From Powellomyces hirtus (Eukaryota > Chytridiomycota > Chytridiomycetes > Spizellomycetales > Powellomycetaceae), in assembly GCA_025526995.1 (NCBI GenBank), contig JAHLKG010000012.1, positions 124,001 to 188,000 on the forward strand: a DNA stretch of 64,000 nt, given 5' to 3'. The notes beneath the pieces are model-generated. The model was not told where the DNA came from and ran no database searches. It saw only the letters and a program-made list of their open reading frames with translations. A program made the position numbers and the translations under genes. This document shows, piece after piece, positions 41,542 through 53,607 of the stretch; position 1 is the first letter of the stretch; every line of letters starts with the position of its first letter.

Positions 41542-44500
41542 TCACTTTCTTTTCTTTTTGTCTTTCGCACCGGCTGCTGCCGACGACGCGCGGCTCGCTC
41601 CCTCAATCCGCTCCTTCAACCTTCGTTTCGCGTCCTCGCGTTCCTTCGCAGCCCCGTTAATCCTATTGCCAATCGTCGGGTCTCGCTTTCCTGCTTCAAT
41701 GATGAGCGTCGCATCTCGTTTTTGGGCAGCTCGCGACGCATCCCGTTTCTGTTCCGCGCATCGTAACGAGTGTGATTCCGGGTGACGATGGGCGAGGCAG
41801 AACTTCCGGTTGCAGAATTCGCATACGACGCCCATGATACCGCACTTTGCTGTACATTTGAGTGCGGCACATTGGTTGGAGGGTGCAGGGGCAATAGTTA
41901 TGCTAGAAAACAAAGCATGATCAGTTCAAGACCTCGATAGCTGGTGACGACGGGTTCCCCTCATACATACTTTTCAATCTTCTCCACTACTACTTCCACC
42001 TCCGCCTCCTGTTTCGCGCCTGTTCCGCTCTTTTTCTTTTTCTTCTTCTTTGTGGAAGGGACAGCGTCGGAAGACGGTGGTGGGTTGTCCTCATTGTTCT
42101 GCAAGGATGGTTCCTCACTTGGCTCTGTTGTTCCCGGCTCCTTCTTCTCTACATCGCCGGCGATCGTCGAGGGCGTCTCATCCTCAATGGCCGGCAACAA
42201 TTCATACGCGTTGGTAGGAACGGGGTTTGGTTGCTCAGGTGGAACTTCCACCGACACGGGCATCGTTCTTGTTGGGCGTGCTTCTATAGCTACCGTTGAC
42301 ATTATCACATCCTCGGGTCCAAGCAGATCCGTGCTCCTCAGCGCCGATACAAATTCTTCGCGCCCTCGAAGCAGGGCTTGCAGGACCTTACTATCCACCT
42401 CAGTGCGAAATCGTACAAAGTATTCCCGCGCACCCGGGAAGGATGTGCCGATGTGAGCTGGTAGCGATGCACGGGCAGCTCGCCCTGGTTGTACGAATTG
42501 CAGTTCATTGGAGCGTGGAATAAAATGTCCAATGAACGAGGTGATGTCCCGTTTGCCGAGATTGTTCGGACATGAGTGGAACCAGAGCGCATCGCCTCCC
42601 TGCATGGCTGAAGTAAGGTTTGCCGGACCGGCAGCGTTCGCGTCGCGGTGAGGGGTCATGAGCGCAGCTCTTGCACGAGTTTTCCAGCGATTGACAGCGC
42701 ACTCATTGTTTGATCTGGTGGAACAGGCGACTTTGATTCGTCGTGCGAGACCCACATCTCTCACGGGCGCAAACCCGAATTTATCGAAGTCTTTGCATTT
42801 CATCTCCCGCCCGTTGAACGCTCCGCACGCACAAGTGACTTGGATGGAGACTGTACAAGCAGAGCGATTTCCGCAATCTCTAACCTTCGGGTCATGTCCG
42901 CACACCTCGGCGCATTTATGACCTATCGTGCATCCAATGATGTCTTTTCTGCACGGCCCACCACATCGTGGCTGACATGGGCCGGCATGGCAGGTTTCTG
43001 TGCACGGGTGGCCACAGTCTGTACAAGTGACTGAACATGGCAGTCCACATGAGAACGACTTTCCAGGGGACCCACAGGACACATCTCGCGCGAGGTGTCC
43101 CCCGTAGCAGCTCTTGTTGACAAGGTGGGGACACGGTGGACAAAGTCCGGAATGACATCGGTGATCGGAGGTAGAGTGTCCGCATTCGGATCGCCGTTCA
43201 TAGGGACAGTCTTTTGGACATACGACACTCAGATTGGTTCCACAAGGAATTGGAGGGTACTGCGAAGGAGCAGTGACCTGTTTAGAGCTGCCATGCTGAT
43301 GGAAACCGTACGATAGATACTCACCAGCCGCGTCATCCCACATGAACAGCTCACTTCCTCAAACACTGCTTCAAGGCAGGGTGGGCAGTAGCCCTTGTGA
43401 CAAGGCGCCTGATTTAACAATGGCCATCAATAGGAATGTCTGATCGGATGCATTCTCCAGCGTGGTTGCTTGTTTACCATACATGTGTGTTTGCCACATT
43501 GAAGAGATTTCCCGCATACAAGCGGGCATTCATGTTCTAGAAACGCTACGGCTTAGCTCTTTTGAGACCTTTGGTGATTGTAGAGTCCCATTATACCTTT
43601 CTCCACGCCTTTCAATGGACAACATCGCTTGCTGCATCGATGCTTTCCACAGGTCCGAAGCGTGTCACAGAGGGAAGTACATGTGGGCGTCCATGAGGTG
43701 ACTACAACAATTCAGGAAGTCAGTTGGCATAACGGACTCTACGCGCTTGTATCTGGACGCTTTCGCACCTTTCTCATCCCCTCGTCCAGCGCGCTGTAGC
43801 TCACTCATGATCTCATTGCACGGCAACGTTTCTTTCTTCGAGGCGCAAGCGCAGTCTAGTTGCACGAAAGAGGTACATTGGCGGCACACCCCCTCGTGGC
43901 AGTGGCGATCGCAGCGATGCACTCCGCAGTTGAGAAGTTTGCGACATGTTTGGGAGCATGTCGGGACGGGGTCGAGACATGACGTGCGCGTAATTCTAGC
44001 GTGAAGCCAATGATTGAGACAAGGGTACGTCACAGTCCTTCCCTATGGTTTAAGTAATAACACGAACCGCAAGGACTTGAGTGGTGTTCCTCCACAGCAG
44101 CACATGGTCAGGTTCTCGGGGGCCATCGAACACGGGGGACACGGTCCCTCATGACACGACAATTGGCATTTGTGGTTCTCGCAACCTAAGTTTTTACCAC
44201 ATGGTTCCTCGCACGCAAACATCTCGACTTTGCGCCCATCCGAGGCAACGCTAACCCGAGTGCCGCTGCCGCAGAGCCGCAGGCCTGAGGACTTTCCACA
44301 AAAGCAGAGTTGCATCTTCTCAACGGTGCACGGAGCGCACGGGCCCTCGTGGCAGATCGCTGTACATCCATGAAAACCACATGCAAGCGTCTTGGCACAC
44401 TGTTTGCCACAACTCATTCCAAAATCAACTTCTCCGCATCGCTTCTTGTACCTGCACATGAACATGAGTCAGATTCTCCCAGCCGATGGTGAGCAGCTGC

Positions 44501-45311
44501 GTGGAGTGCACACACTTTTCTCGGCTACAAAAGCACGTCCGCGTTTCAGACAACTTGGGACATTTGGCGCACGGGCCTGGATGACAGGGGGCTGCACACG
44601 CATGCCGGCAATGATAGCCAGCACCAACGCAGGGCTTCCGACGGCAAAGCTGCTCACAGCTGTGCGGAATGTCATGCTTTCTCAGCGGAGGATCCACTTG
44701 TTTCCCTTTTGACATCATTGTTCTTGAGCAACATGTTCTTATCTGCATTGGAACCTGAGTACGAACCGCAGAAACACCGGTATTCTTGGACAGATTTTCG
44801 AGTTGGACATTGACATCCCGGACAGCGGAACGTTCCTGAAATTACCAACGACAGTCTCAATCTCAACGAACGCTAGCAGTATGGGAGCCGGCTGAAAAGG
44901 GCTCCTGACAAACCTTCTGTCGTGTTTCCGCGTGCCCATTGTTGCATACACGAAAGGTGAAAGACTTTGAAACATGTATCACAGCTCCATATCTACAATT
45001 GCACAGAGATCATGCATAGGACAGACTTGTTGATATGCTGCTGCTGTAAAATTGGGAATGACTTGACAGTACAAATTCACCTTTTCGTCGGGCTTCACTC
45101 CGCATAGACATACTAGACACTCGAGGTCGCCAGTCTCCAACTGAGTAGCAAGCAGCCCTCCCAGTTCTGACAAGGAGCCCGTGGCCATGCCGCTAACTCT
45201 ATTCAACAAGAATGACCGCTCGGAACTCATGGAATCATGGCCAAACGTCGGGAAAGAAACTGTACCAAAAGTGACAAGCGCGTTTTGTACAGGTGGCTGT
45301 GCTGGTTTCAA
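41542..45311 (-). CDS. NFX1/FAP1-type zinc-finger protein with N-terminal RING and C-terminal AN1 finger
   Basis: The gene is multi-exon. The N-terminal RING is assembled from exons ending at 45081, 44914-44992 and from 44835: ECLVCLCGVKPDEK, IWSCDTCFKVFHLSC, CPGCQCPTRK. Many NFX1-type fingers follow (for example HSCEQLCRRKPCVG, CGFHGCTAICHEGPCAPC, CENHKCQLSCHEGPCPPC, CGHPCTETCHAGPCQPRC). A weak R3H-like segment comes next (FIGHFIPRSNELQFVQPGR). After the last intron (41903-41970) a Lys-rich tail carries an AN1-type finger (CAALKCTAKCG...CEFCNRKFCLAHRH). NFX1/FAP1 proteins are nuclear or cytoplasmic RING E3-like factors; FAP1 binds FKBP12 in yeast. The AN1 addition is unusual. The exact start (45311, 45230 or 45189) and some internal exons are uncertain. 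Confidence 0.85.
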
Positions 45312-45695
45312 TCAACGGCTCGAGTGCGGTTAGGTGAACGCCTCGCGCCAAATGGAAACCCTTTACCCGCCATCATCTAATTCCCATCATCGCAATCTGC
45401 CATCCCCCATCCCTCATTCTCAAAGGGAGGCCCTGTTAACATTCATCGAGGGCTGTTACTGCGTATATATGTAAGCAGTCTATGCAGCCCTGCGAAAATA
45501 AATGAGTTTTTTGTTTTGTGCTTGTTACTTATGCATGCTATGCAAAACAGCATTTTTGATTACAAATCCTAAATTGTTGAGGAAAGAACCTGGCAAATCC
45601 TCATATCAATTGAGGAAGGGTCAAAATCCCAAGCGAAGCACGATACAGTGGGGAGAACGTATTCTCTTGGTCCGCCATAAACATCTCCCCTCAAT
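45312..45695. promoter_or_regulatory. divergent promoter between NFX1-type gene and ING gene
   Basis: A 384-nt spacer between two divergent starts. No specific site is claimed. Confidence 0.4.
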
Positions 45696-46856
45696 ATGGC
45701 CGTCATGAGTGATCATACTCAGACGGCTGATGACTTTCTCGCCGAATACTTGGAATGTGAGTAGTTCCCTTCTTTGGGATGAGATTCTCGTCCCAAAATA
45801 CTATTTCCCGCTCGTAGGAAGGGGGTTGGTTTGGCGCGGCAAATTGAGTTAAAAAAATGATGTTTTTGGCGGGAATTTTCTAGCGATAGGAAATCTTCCC
45901 GCAGAGCTCTCGTTCAACATGAGTGTTCTGCGCGACCTCGACAAAAAATTCCACTCGATTGTCGAGTCAATGCGTCACAATTCGCGGTCGTATTCTGCAA
46001 TTATGAAGCAGCGACGGACAGCGGGCACGGCGGAGGGAGGGCCGCTGGTAATTGGGGCGGACAGAGATGCGAGAGGCGCGCTGATTGGGTATCGAAACGA
46101 TTATCAGATGGCGGTCGAGCAATCCAATCGGAAGCTTGATGCTAGCCAAAAGGTTCTCGATCAGGTAAAAATCAGAAGAGAGATCCTGTTTACAACGAGA
46201 GTACATGGACCTCCGCTTAGTGGTTCACATCCATTTCAGTTTTCAACACATTTCTCAAGGCTAGAGAGAGTTCTTGAGAAATTTGAAGAAACCGAAGATC
46301 CAATGCAAATGTCGCTGACTGGCTCCCGCAAACGTAAGCGCGTGTCCAGTAGTGATGCGCCCACCCGGCGGCGGTCACGGAAGAGTGGCGAATTGGACGA
46401 TCCGCGAGGTGCTGGCAGCGGAACCGGAGGCGGAGGTGGTTCCGAAGATGAGGGCACGTATTGCGTGTGCCAACAGGTTTCGTATGGGAGCATGGTGGGA
46501 TGTGACAATGAGAGCGTAAGTGGCTTGCAAATTGCAGCGAAGAGAATGGCACAATTATCTATAGCTTTTTGGCTCTGTCATGGTTTTTGCAGTGTGACAT
46601 CGAATGGTTTCACTACGCGTGTGTGGGTCTAACAACCCAGCCTAAGGGCGCGTGGTTCTGCTCAACCTGTCTCGCCGCCGGGCACGGGCGCGGATCTGCT
46701 CCTCCGACGCCATCGCCCTCTATCGACGACCCGATCATCGACGTGGAGGGAGACGAGGAAATCAAAATGGAAGGTGGCGTGCATGTCAAAAAGGAGTGCT
46801 CGGCATCCAGTAGAAGGAGGAAAAAGATGGAAGACCGTGAGCGAAGCGGTGTTTGA
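45696..46856 (+). CDS. ING-family PHD protein (histone H3K4me3 reader of HAT/HDAC complexes)
   Basis: Exons 45696-45756, 45884-46164, 46240-46515 and 46593-46856 join to 293 aa. The N-terminal ING helices appear in DDFLAEYLE and [21 protein letters not shown] basic nuclear segment ([16 protein letters not shown]) follows. The PHD finger is complete: [19 protein letters not shown], then [13 protein letters not shown] and GAWFCSTCL. Its aromatic residues for trimethyl-lysine binding (Y before CVC, W in EWFH) are present. Such proteins (Yng2, Pho23, Yng1) anchor NuA4, Rpd3 or NuA3 to active promoters; which one is not decided. The 75-nt second intron is a multiple of three and stop-free, so its retention would stay in frame. 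The tail has two SUMO-type sites (IKME, VKKE). Confidence 0.92.
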
Positions 46857-47111
46857 CGACCTGGCTCTCTCTTGGATCGTATAAACGCTCCGATTTATTT
46901 TTGTCCGCATCTTCTTCTCCTTTACAACAGCCTGTCTAGCGCTAGTCAGATTAGAATTTTTCCTGCCATCCGTCATTTCATTTTAGTCATAGTCATAATA
47001 TCGCATACATTAGAAGAAACCGCAGCGCGTGATTTACGGAGTAGTGGTTCACTACCACTAGATTCTACTGATATATTGTTTTGACACTGAGTTCGTATGT
47101 ACAAGAACGGT

Positions 47112-50100
47112 TCACTGAGGTCCGGATTCAGCCATCGCGGCCTTAACCACGCTCCACACAATCTTGCCCACGCACACCGTATCGCCTCTCCTTCCATGTC
47201 CCCTCGGCAACCTCCTAAACTCATGGCACAGGTGTTCGCAGACCGGCAACCCTTCCGGGCTAACAAAATCCAACGCACACTTGATGCAGTCCCCATAGTT
47301 TGCGACCTGATGGGCAAAGCCCGCGGGGATAAAGACTGTATCGCCGACACGCTGGTGCAGTCTAATGGGTGTGATCTCGTGGCGCGTGGCGACGGCGTGG
47401 AGGTGATGCGGTTGGAGGTAGAACATTTGGTCGTGAATTGGGTCGGCAATGTGGGAGTAAGCGGGCGTATATTCTGTGCGGAGGTAGTTGCGGAGAGCGG
47501 ATATGGAGGATGGCGGGAACAGATCCCAGATTGCGCCGTCGCGGCGGGATCCCGGTGGTGATGGTGGAGGTATTGGTGTCGTGCCATCTGGCGACGATGT
47601 TGACGGCGGTGTCCAGTGAGGTTTGCTCCACACCATAACATTAGCGGCATCCGCCACGTCCAAATGGAGTTTAGTGGTCGCGCCAGTTTCCTCTGGTTCG
47701 TATCCGTATGCAGCGTACATTTTGGGTCCAAGGTCTGGAGGGACGTCCTCGTCAGGAATCTGGCCAGCCAAATTGAAGGTTCCGGTTGGGTGGGTGTACT
47801 CTGGTACTGGGATTAGGTCCAGAAATTTGCCGCATATCTCGGGAAGTTTGTGTCGGAAATGCATATCCGTAGGCCAGTCCTTTGTGAGAGTTATTAGCTA
47901 ATGTCGAATAGCGCGATCGTTACGATCATTTGAACTCACCTTTAATTTTAAGTTCGGCCGGGGCGCTCCTGTATTTCTTTTCCCGAAGCCTTCGAAAAAT
48001 GGTCCCAGCGGGGACTCATGCTGAAGCTCGCCAGTCACGCAATTCACAATAGTGGCCAGATCGTCCCCTGCAGCGGCACTGAACGCAGTGGGACTCCATC
48101 CGTCGTCGACTCTATCGTCCATCTGCGTGACAAAGACGACTTTGCGCTCTCGCCAGCATTTTTGGAATAGTGACAGTGTGAGGTCCTTGTAGGGAACGAT
48201 CACTAGATCCGGGTGGGGAGCATTCAGTAGATTGTCAATTTGGAAGTCCTCGGATGTAACTGGGGAATTTAGGGCCGGGGTGTTGTCGATGGCGGGAGGG
48301 GCCTTTCGAGAGGAGTCATCGATGTCCATCATAAGATCCATAGCGGCAGCAAGTGATCGCTCGCCGGTTGCCACTTCTTGCTGGACGGAAGGCCCATGCT
48401 GCTTAACCCATCCCTCGACCCAGCTGCATGCATTCTCCATCTGCTTCACATTCCAACGACTCAGTATCAAGAAATTCTGCATTCCATGCGTTCGTTTGTA
48501 AGTGCATTTGTGCACTTCAGGGATAGTAGTAAATTCCTGCGCCTTGTGACTTCGCCACCCTTCTTCTACACACAGCAAGCACAGGTCCTTTCCACATTGC
48601 TTGCAGATGTAATATGTCTACATCAGGGAGGGGGGATCAGGACGCTATGATGTTTCGTGAGTATTTCCATTATGGCACTTACGTTGTATATGCCTTGCTC
48701 ACAAAAGTCACACATTTGACGTGTATTGGGTATAGGAGCTCTCACACGGTGAGGCGGCGCATTCTTCGCCTGAATGTGGGTCAGCTCATGCTTCACGTTG
48801 TCCTGAAACTCTTTGTGCGAGAACAGTAGCGAATATCGGGCGGAGGACGAGAGGCTGGGAAACTCTCCGGGTGCAGGCACGACGGCCCAGTCGTCATTTG
48901 ACTTGTGTGCGAGGAAGCTGGGTTCACCGATGGGACAGCCTTGCTCGTCCGTATAAAAAGCGCGTAGATCATAAAACCGGCAGGGTTGTCCGTTTTTTGA
49001 GATGCACGACTGACATTTTTCAAAATGTTTGTACCGCGAGCTCTGGCAGCTGCCATTTTGAACCTGCATGCCCACGGTATCGACATCATGAACAAGAGTG
49101 GTTGAAGGAGCGGCAGACGTTTTCACGATCTTTCTGGATGGCGCTCGCGCGACCGGCTCCTCCTCTTCTTCCAGATTCGATTTTGCGCAGGATGCGATTC
49201 GCCTCGTTGGCCTTTCGGTTGAATTTTCTGGTGCCGTGTTACATGTGTGCTTGATGCTGTCCCCCTTTGCAGCAGTCAATGAAGGACTTGATGGAGAAGC
49301 GGCCGACGTTTCCACGATCTTTTTGGATGGCGCCTGCGCGACCCGCTCATCCTCTTCTTTTAATAATGATCTTGCGCGTAATGCTGCCCGCCTCACCGGC
49401 CTTCCGCTCGCGAGAATTGAATCTTCTACTGCCGCGTCGCGTGTGTCCTCCTTTGCAGTCAAAGGAGGAGTTGATGAAGACGCGGCCGACGTTTCCGGCT
49501 GCGCGACTGGGTCATCCTCTTCTGTCAGGAACGATTTCGCACGTGACACTGCGCGCCCAATCGATCCTTTAGTTACAGAACCTTCTAGTGCCGTGTCACA
49601 TGTGGGGTTGCTGACATCCCCCTTTGCAGTCAATGGGGGAGGTGATGGCACATTGTGTTTTGGCGCCAGGAGCTCTGATTCCCTCGTCCTTGAGGTATCC
49701 TCGGGCGTCAAATTTTGGTGGGCCTCCGCTTCAGGCACGAATTCATTCGGCGCAGGGTCACCAGCATCGGGAGAGGTAGGCGACGGTACATTCCTCGCAA
49801 CGTCTTCATTTTGATCTTCAGGTGCAACTAAGGTCTTCTCTTCGTCCATACTTGTTGACTGATCCGGCAGAGTGACTCTTTCCAGGTTGCTAAGATCGGA
49901 TTCAGTTTCAGTGTTGATAGGCTGGTGATCAGCATCAGAGTCATATCTCGTTCCGTTCGCATTCCATTGTCGAGTTGGTCCCGACACAGTGGCGTGCTCA
50001 GAGTATGTTGACTGAACGCAGAATTCAAACCCCGGATGAGCTGCTAAATTGAAATCAACAGGAGTTCCGAAGAGTGTGGGATCAGGCAGTGGGAATATAG

Positions 50101-51118
50101 ACGAGAAACGTCGGCTGAGTGAAGGAGAAGTGTGATTAACTTTCGCTTCACGCTCTTCTAGAGATGTGAGTTTGGAGGAGGAACGTCGACTGCGCGACAG
50201 GCGAACCTGTTCAAGCGCATCTTCACAATCTTGCCGGGAGAATTTATGTACGCCACTGAGGTGCTGCCGTAGGGCTGATGAACTTGTGTACGTTCGGTCG
50301 CAGGGATGAACGGTGCAGACGTAATCACGGGGGAGAACTCTTCTTGGGGTTGCGGGTGTTTCCCCCTGGCGAAGCAGATAAATCACATCATAGCATTCTT
50401 GTCTTGTATACGCGTGAGCCTCAAGCAAATGATCTTTCAGACTTGAGGATCGCGAAAATGATTCGTTGCAGACTTCGACCACACAGACGAGGCAATGAAA
50501 ATTTGGCGTTGCGAACTGAGATCCGCTCCTTCCCTCATCGGATGGAATGTCGTGGGTCTGACGTTTTCGGTGAGTGGGTGGCTTACAGTCAATCCGCCTT
50601 CGCTTTTGAGACGACGAAGAAACAGGCGTCTCATCATTCGCCGCGTTCAACTCGCCCCGTCCTTTCCGCTTTCCATCAGGTGTTCTGCCGGCGATGTGAT
50701 TTGAACGTATGGGTTTCGCCGAGCGCTCATCAGTTATCAGAAAAGAGGAAGTAGTGTTGCGCTGCAAACGCATTGAAAGTGGTTCATCATCGCTTTCCTG
50801 GCTCACATCCTCCTCGTCCTTCATATTCATATCCTCCTCCATAGCAAAAGAATCTGACGGTGACTTCTGGGACGCAGCCGCTGCTGGCGATGATGTTTCA
50901 TTCTTTCTCTTGTTGATCAATTGCAATTTGCTTGTCTGACTCGAGGTTCTTTTCCGGACCCCGGATTCCTTTGACTGATTTTTTGCCGGTGAGTCGTCAG
51001 GAGGTCGCGCGGCGGCCAAGTCAGATCGGTCACTAGCTCCGCACTTGACCTGCCCTTCAAGCTTCCTGGACTTTGCAGATATAAACCGAGGAGACGTGGA
51101 CGGTCTGCTTTGTGTCAT
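47112..51118 (-). CDS. KDM3-like JmjC histone H3K9 demethylase with two N-terminal C2H2 fingers
   Basis: Exons 48683-51118, 47940-48617 and 47112-47879 join to 1293 aa. Two C2H2 units near residues 215-305 (CNESFSRSSSLKDHLLEAH, CDRTYTSSSALRQHLSGVH) come first. A low-complexity region with three repeats of about 60 residues follows (about 490-690). The KDM3-type zinc finger forms across a splice junction (MCDFCEQGIYN, then TYYICKQCGKDLCLLC). Last is the JmjC domain: TTKLHLDVADAANVMVW (Fe-binding His and Asp) and PAGFAHQVANYGDCIKCALD (second His). KDM3 enzymes oxidatively remove mono- and dimethyl marks from H3K9. All metal ligands are present, so activity is expected. The N-terminal C2H2 pair is not part of the animal family and may give DNA targeting. 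Confidence 0.9.
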
Positions 51119-51325
51119 TGCATCCCCAAGAATTCAAGATCGCGGGGGGAAAACACAAATCTCGCACTACGTGAGGACACGGGAAAGCGCAGCCCATCGC
51201 TGATGCTACATCTAGTGTCTCTCGTAAACCTTGCGCAGCAAACCCTGAGTCACGTCCCGGAGCCAAAAGTCTCCCCACGATTTCCAAAAAAAGAAAATAG
51301 AAACAAGCTTGCTCGAAAGAAGGGC
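51119..51325. promoter_or_regulatory. short divergent promoter, KDM3-like (-) and tRNA IPT (+)
   Basis: Only about 207 nt separate the two start codons. Regulatory elements are not resolved. Confidence 0.45.
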
Positions 51326-53607
51326 ATGCCATCGTTGTTTGGCAGACTTATCCGCAGGTGGCGACCAACTAGTTCTGCAATGAGTTCCACGAAACCTCTC
51401 CTCGCTGTGGTCGGCACGACGGGGGTAGGCAAGTCGCAGCTGGGAGTGGAGTTGGCAAAGGCTTTGGGAGGCGAAATTGTCAATGCAGACTCAATGCAGG
51501 TGCGAAATGGACATATGTGTTCCTAGATACATGGGTTGAGTGCAGCGGTGAGAACCGCAAAGATTTTTTGATCGCAAGGGTCGCTCGTCGGCGTTCTTCG
51601 TAGTTAGTTCTTCAAGCATCTGGAGTGTGAGCCTTTCCTGGGTGGAGAGTGATCATAGCGGAGAGAAAAACCTTTCTATCTGTAAACGTCTTGCGCAATA
51701 GATATTGAAATCTAATATTATTCCCATCTGTTTCTTGCTCCCTCTTGTATTTTACTCGTTCGAAGGTTTACAAGGGGTTGGATGTCGCTACCAACAAAGC
51801 TCCGATCCATGAACGCCAGGGTGTACCTCATCATTTGATGGATTTCGTGGAACCTTCAAAGGAGTACTCTGTTGCAGAGTTTGAGCGAGATGCGTCCCGA
51901 GTGGTATAAATCCCAACCCTGCTTCAATGATCCAGCAGTTTGAATCATCACTGAACGGCCGCTTCGCTAGATAGCGGATATCCACTCGCGCGGCAGAGTA
52001 CCGATTCTTGTGGGGGGCACGAACTACTACATACAATCGCTGCTGTGGAAACAGCAGATCATAGCCAATACGGACGATGTTGATGAGATGGGTCTTTCCA
52101 ACGAGAGTATGGATGATGTGCCGCACGCGACACTGGAATCACACCCACTCGCGGAGCGTATGGCTGAGGCGCTGCAAAATACCGACCAACGCTGCAACAC
52201 GCCTGACGAGGTGGAGAAATATCTTGCCAGTACGGATCTCTTGGGGTTGCTGGCACAAGTCGATCCTGGTATGTTGTACGACTGGAATCATTCAAACGCA
52301 GCATTGGATAGCTAATTGCGTGCATCTGTAGTGATGGCTGATAGGTGGCATGCCAGAGATCGTCGCAAGATCCGACGGAGTTTACAGGTATTCTACCTCT
52401 TTCCCGGCAATCCCGTACCAGCTTGACCTCAGCCGAATAGTTCGCCGGCAGATCTTCTTCCGAACCGGGCGAAAGCACAGTGATATCATGGCCGAGCAAA
52501 AACAAAACCCTCTGTCTTCCGCCAGCCCTTTGAGGTTCAATACTTGTGTATTTTGGTTATACGCCGATCCGAAAGCGCTGTACCCGCGATTAGATGCCCG
52601 AATCGACGAGATGATAAAGGTGGGTACTGGCGGTAGCGATGCACACGCTCATGCAGGCACTCCCTTACCAGTCTCCACACTTCAGCTCGGACTGTTTAAA
52701 GAGCTTGGTGAGATGCGTGCACAGATGCGAGATGGGCTGGTAGTGGGAAGCACTCCGCATTCGCAGACATCCGAGGCAGATGCGACGGCAGAGTCAGCAG
52801 TGGATGGAGGTAGCTTGGCGCCTCAGGTCAACTACACTCGGGGGATATTACAAGCAATCGGTAAGAAACTTAGACAATCCCGACGTTTCATATTGCCAGC
52901 GCTGATTCACTTCTGCCTATCTAATGACAGGGTTCAAAGAGTTCCACAAGTATCTCACACGGCTGGAATTATCCCCAACACTCTCCGATGATGATCCTGA
53001 ACTTGCTGCTTTGCGAGATCAGGGTCTTGATGAAATGAAGCGGGGGACGAGACAGTATGCGCGGCGGCAGGTCGCTTGGATTAAGAATAAGCTCGCCGTC
53101 AGCTGTCTTGGAGACATGGACTCGACAACGCATCAGGCCTCCGAAGAGACAAAGCGGATGGGATTCTTTTTGCTTGATGCCACATGTAAGATGCGTGCGG
53201 AGTGCATGGGTCTGGTTCCGCTGTTGTTTATATGGACTTTTTCCCTCTTAGCGCTGGACGACTGGTCATCCACAGTAGCCGCGAAAGCCGTTGCCCTCGC
53301 TGAGAGCTTCATATCCAACCACAAAACCCCAGATCCTCGTACACTCAGCGAAGCGGCGAGCCAAATGCTGCCATCCGTCCAAAAGGACGACTCAACGCAA
53401 CCTCCAGCGCAATGGACGAAGTACACCTGTCCAATCTGCGTTGATCTCAACACCCGCCAGCCCCGCGTTCTCAATGGAATGCAGGAATGGAAGGTACATC
53501 TAGCCACGACGGGACATCGGAAGAGAGCAAAACGAGCAGAAACTGATGTCGGTGGCTCAGCGGCGAGCAGAAAGAGGGACAGAGAACCTGATGGGCTGTC
53601 GTCATAG
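51326..53607 (+). CDS. tRNA dimethylallyltransferase (Mod5/TRIT1/MiaA family) with C-terminal zinc finger
   Basis: Exons 51326-51499, 51766-51903, 51971-52268, 52332-52387, 52452-52860, 52931-53185 and 53252-53607 join to 561 aa. The P-loop [11 protein letters not shown] is at the start, followed by [26 protein letters not shown] and [10 protein letters not shown] (the family hallmark). [20 protein letters not shown] and [14 protein letters not shown] come next. The enzyme adds dimethylallyl to A37 of tRNAs reading UNN codons. A matrin-type C2H2 finger ([20 protein letters not shown], then H...H) ends the protein, as in eukaryotic TRIT1. The ATG at 51380 gives a shorter form (MSSTKPLL). The longer N-terminus is Arg-rich and could be a mitochondrial presequence, matching the dual targeting known for Mod5. 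Confidence 0.93.
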
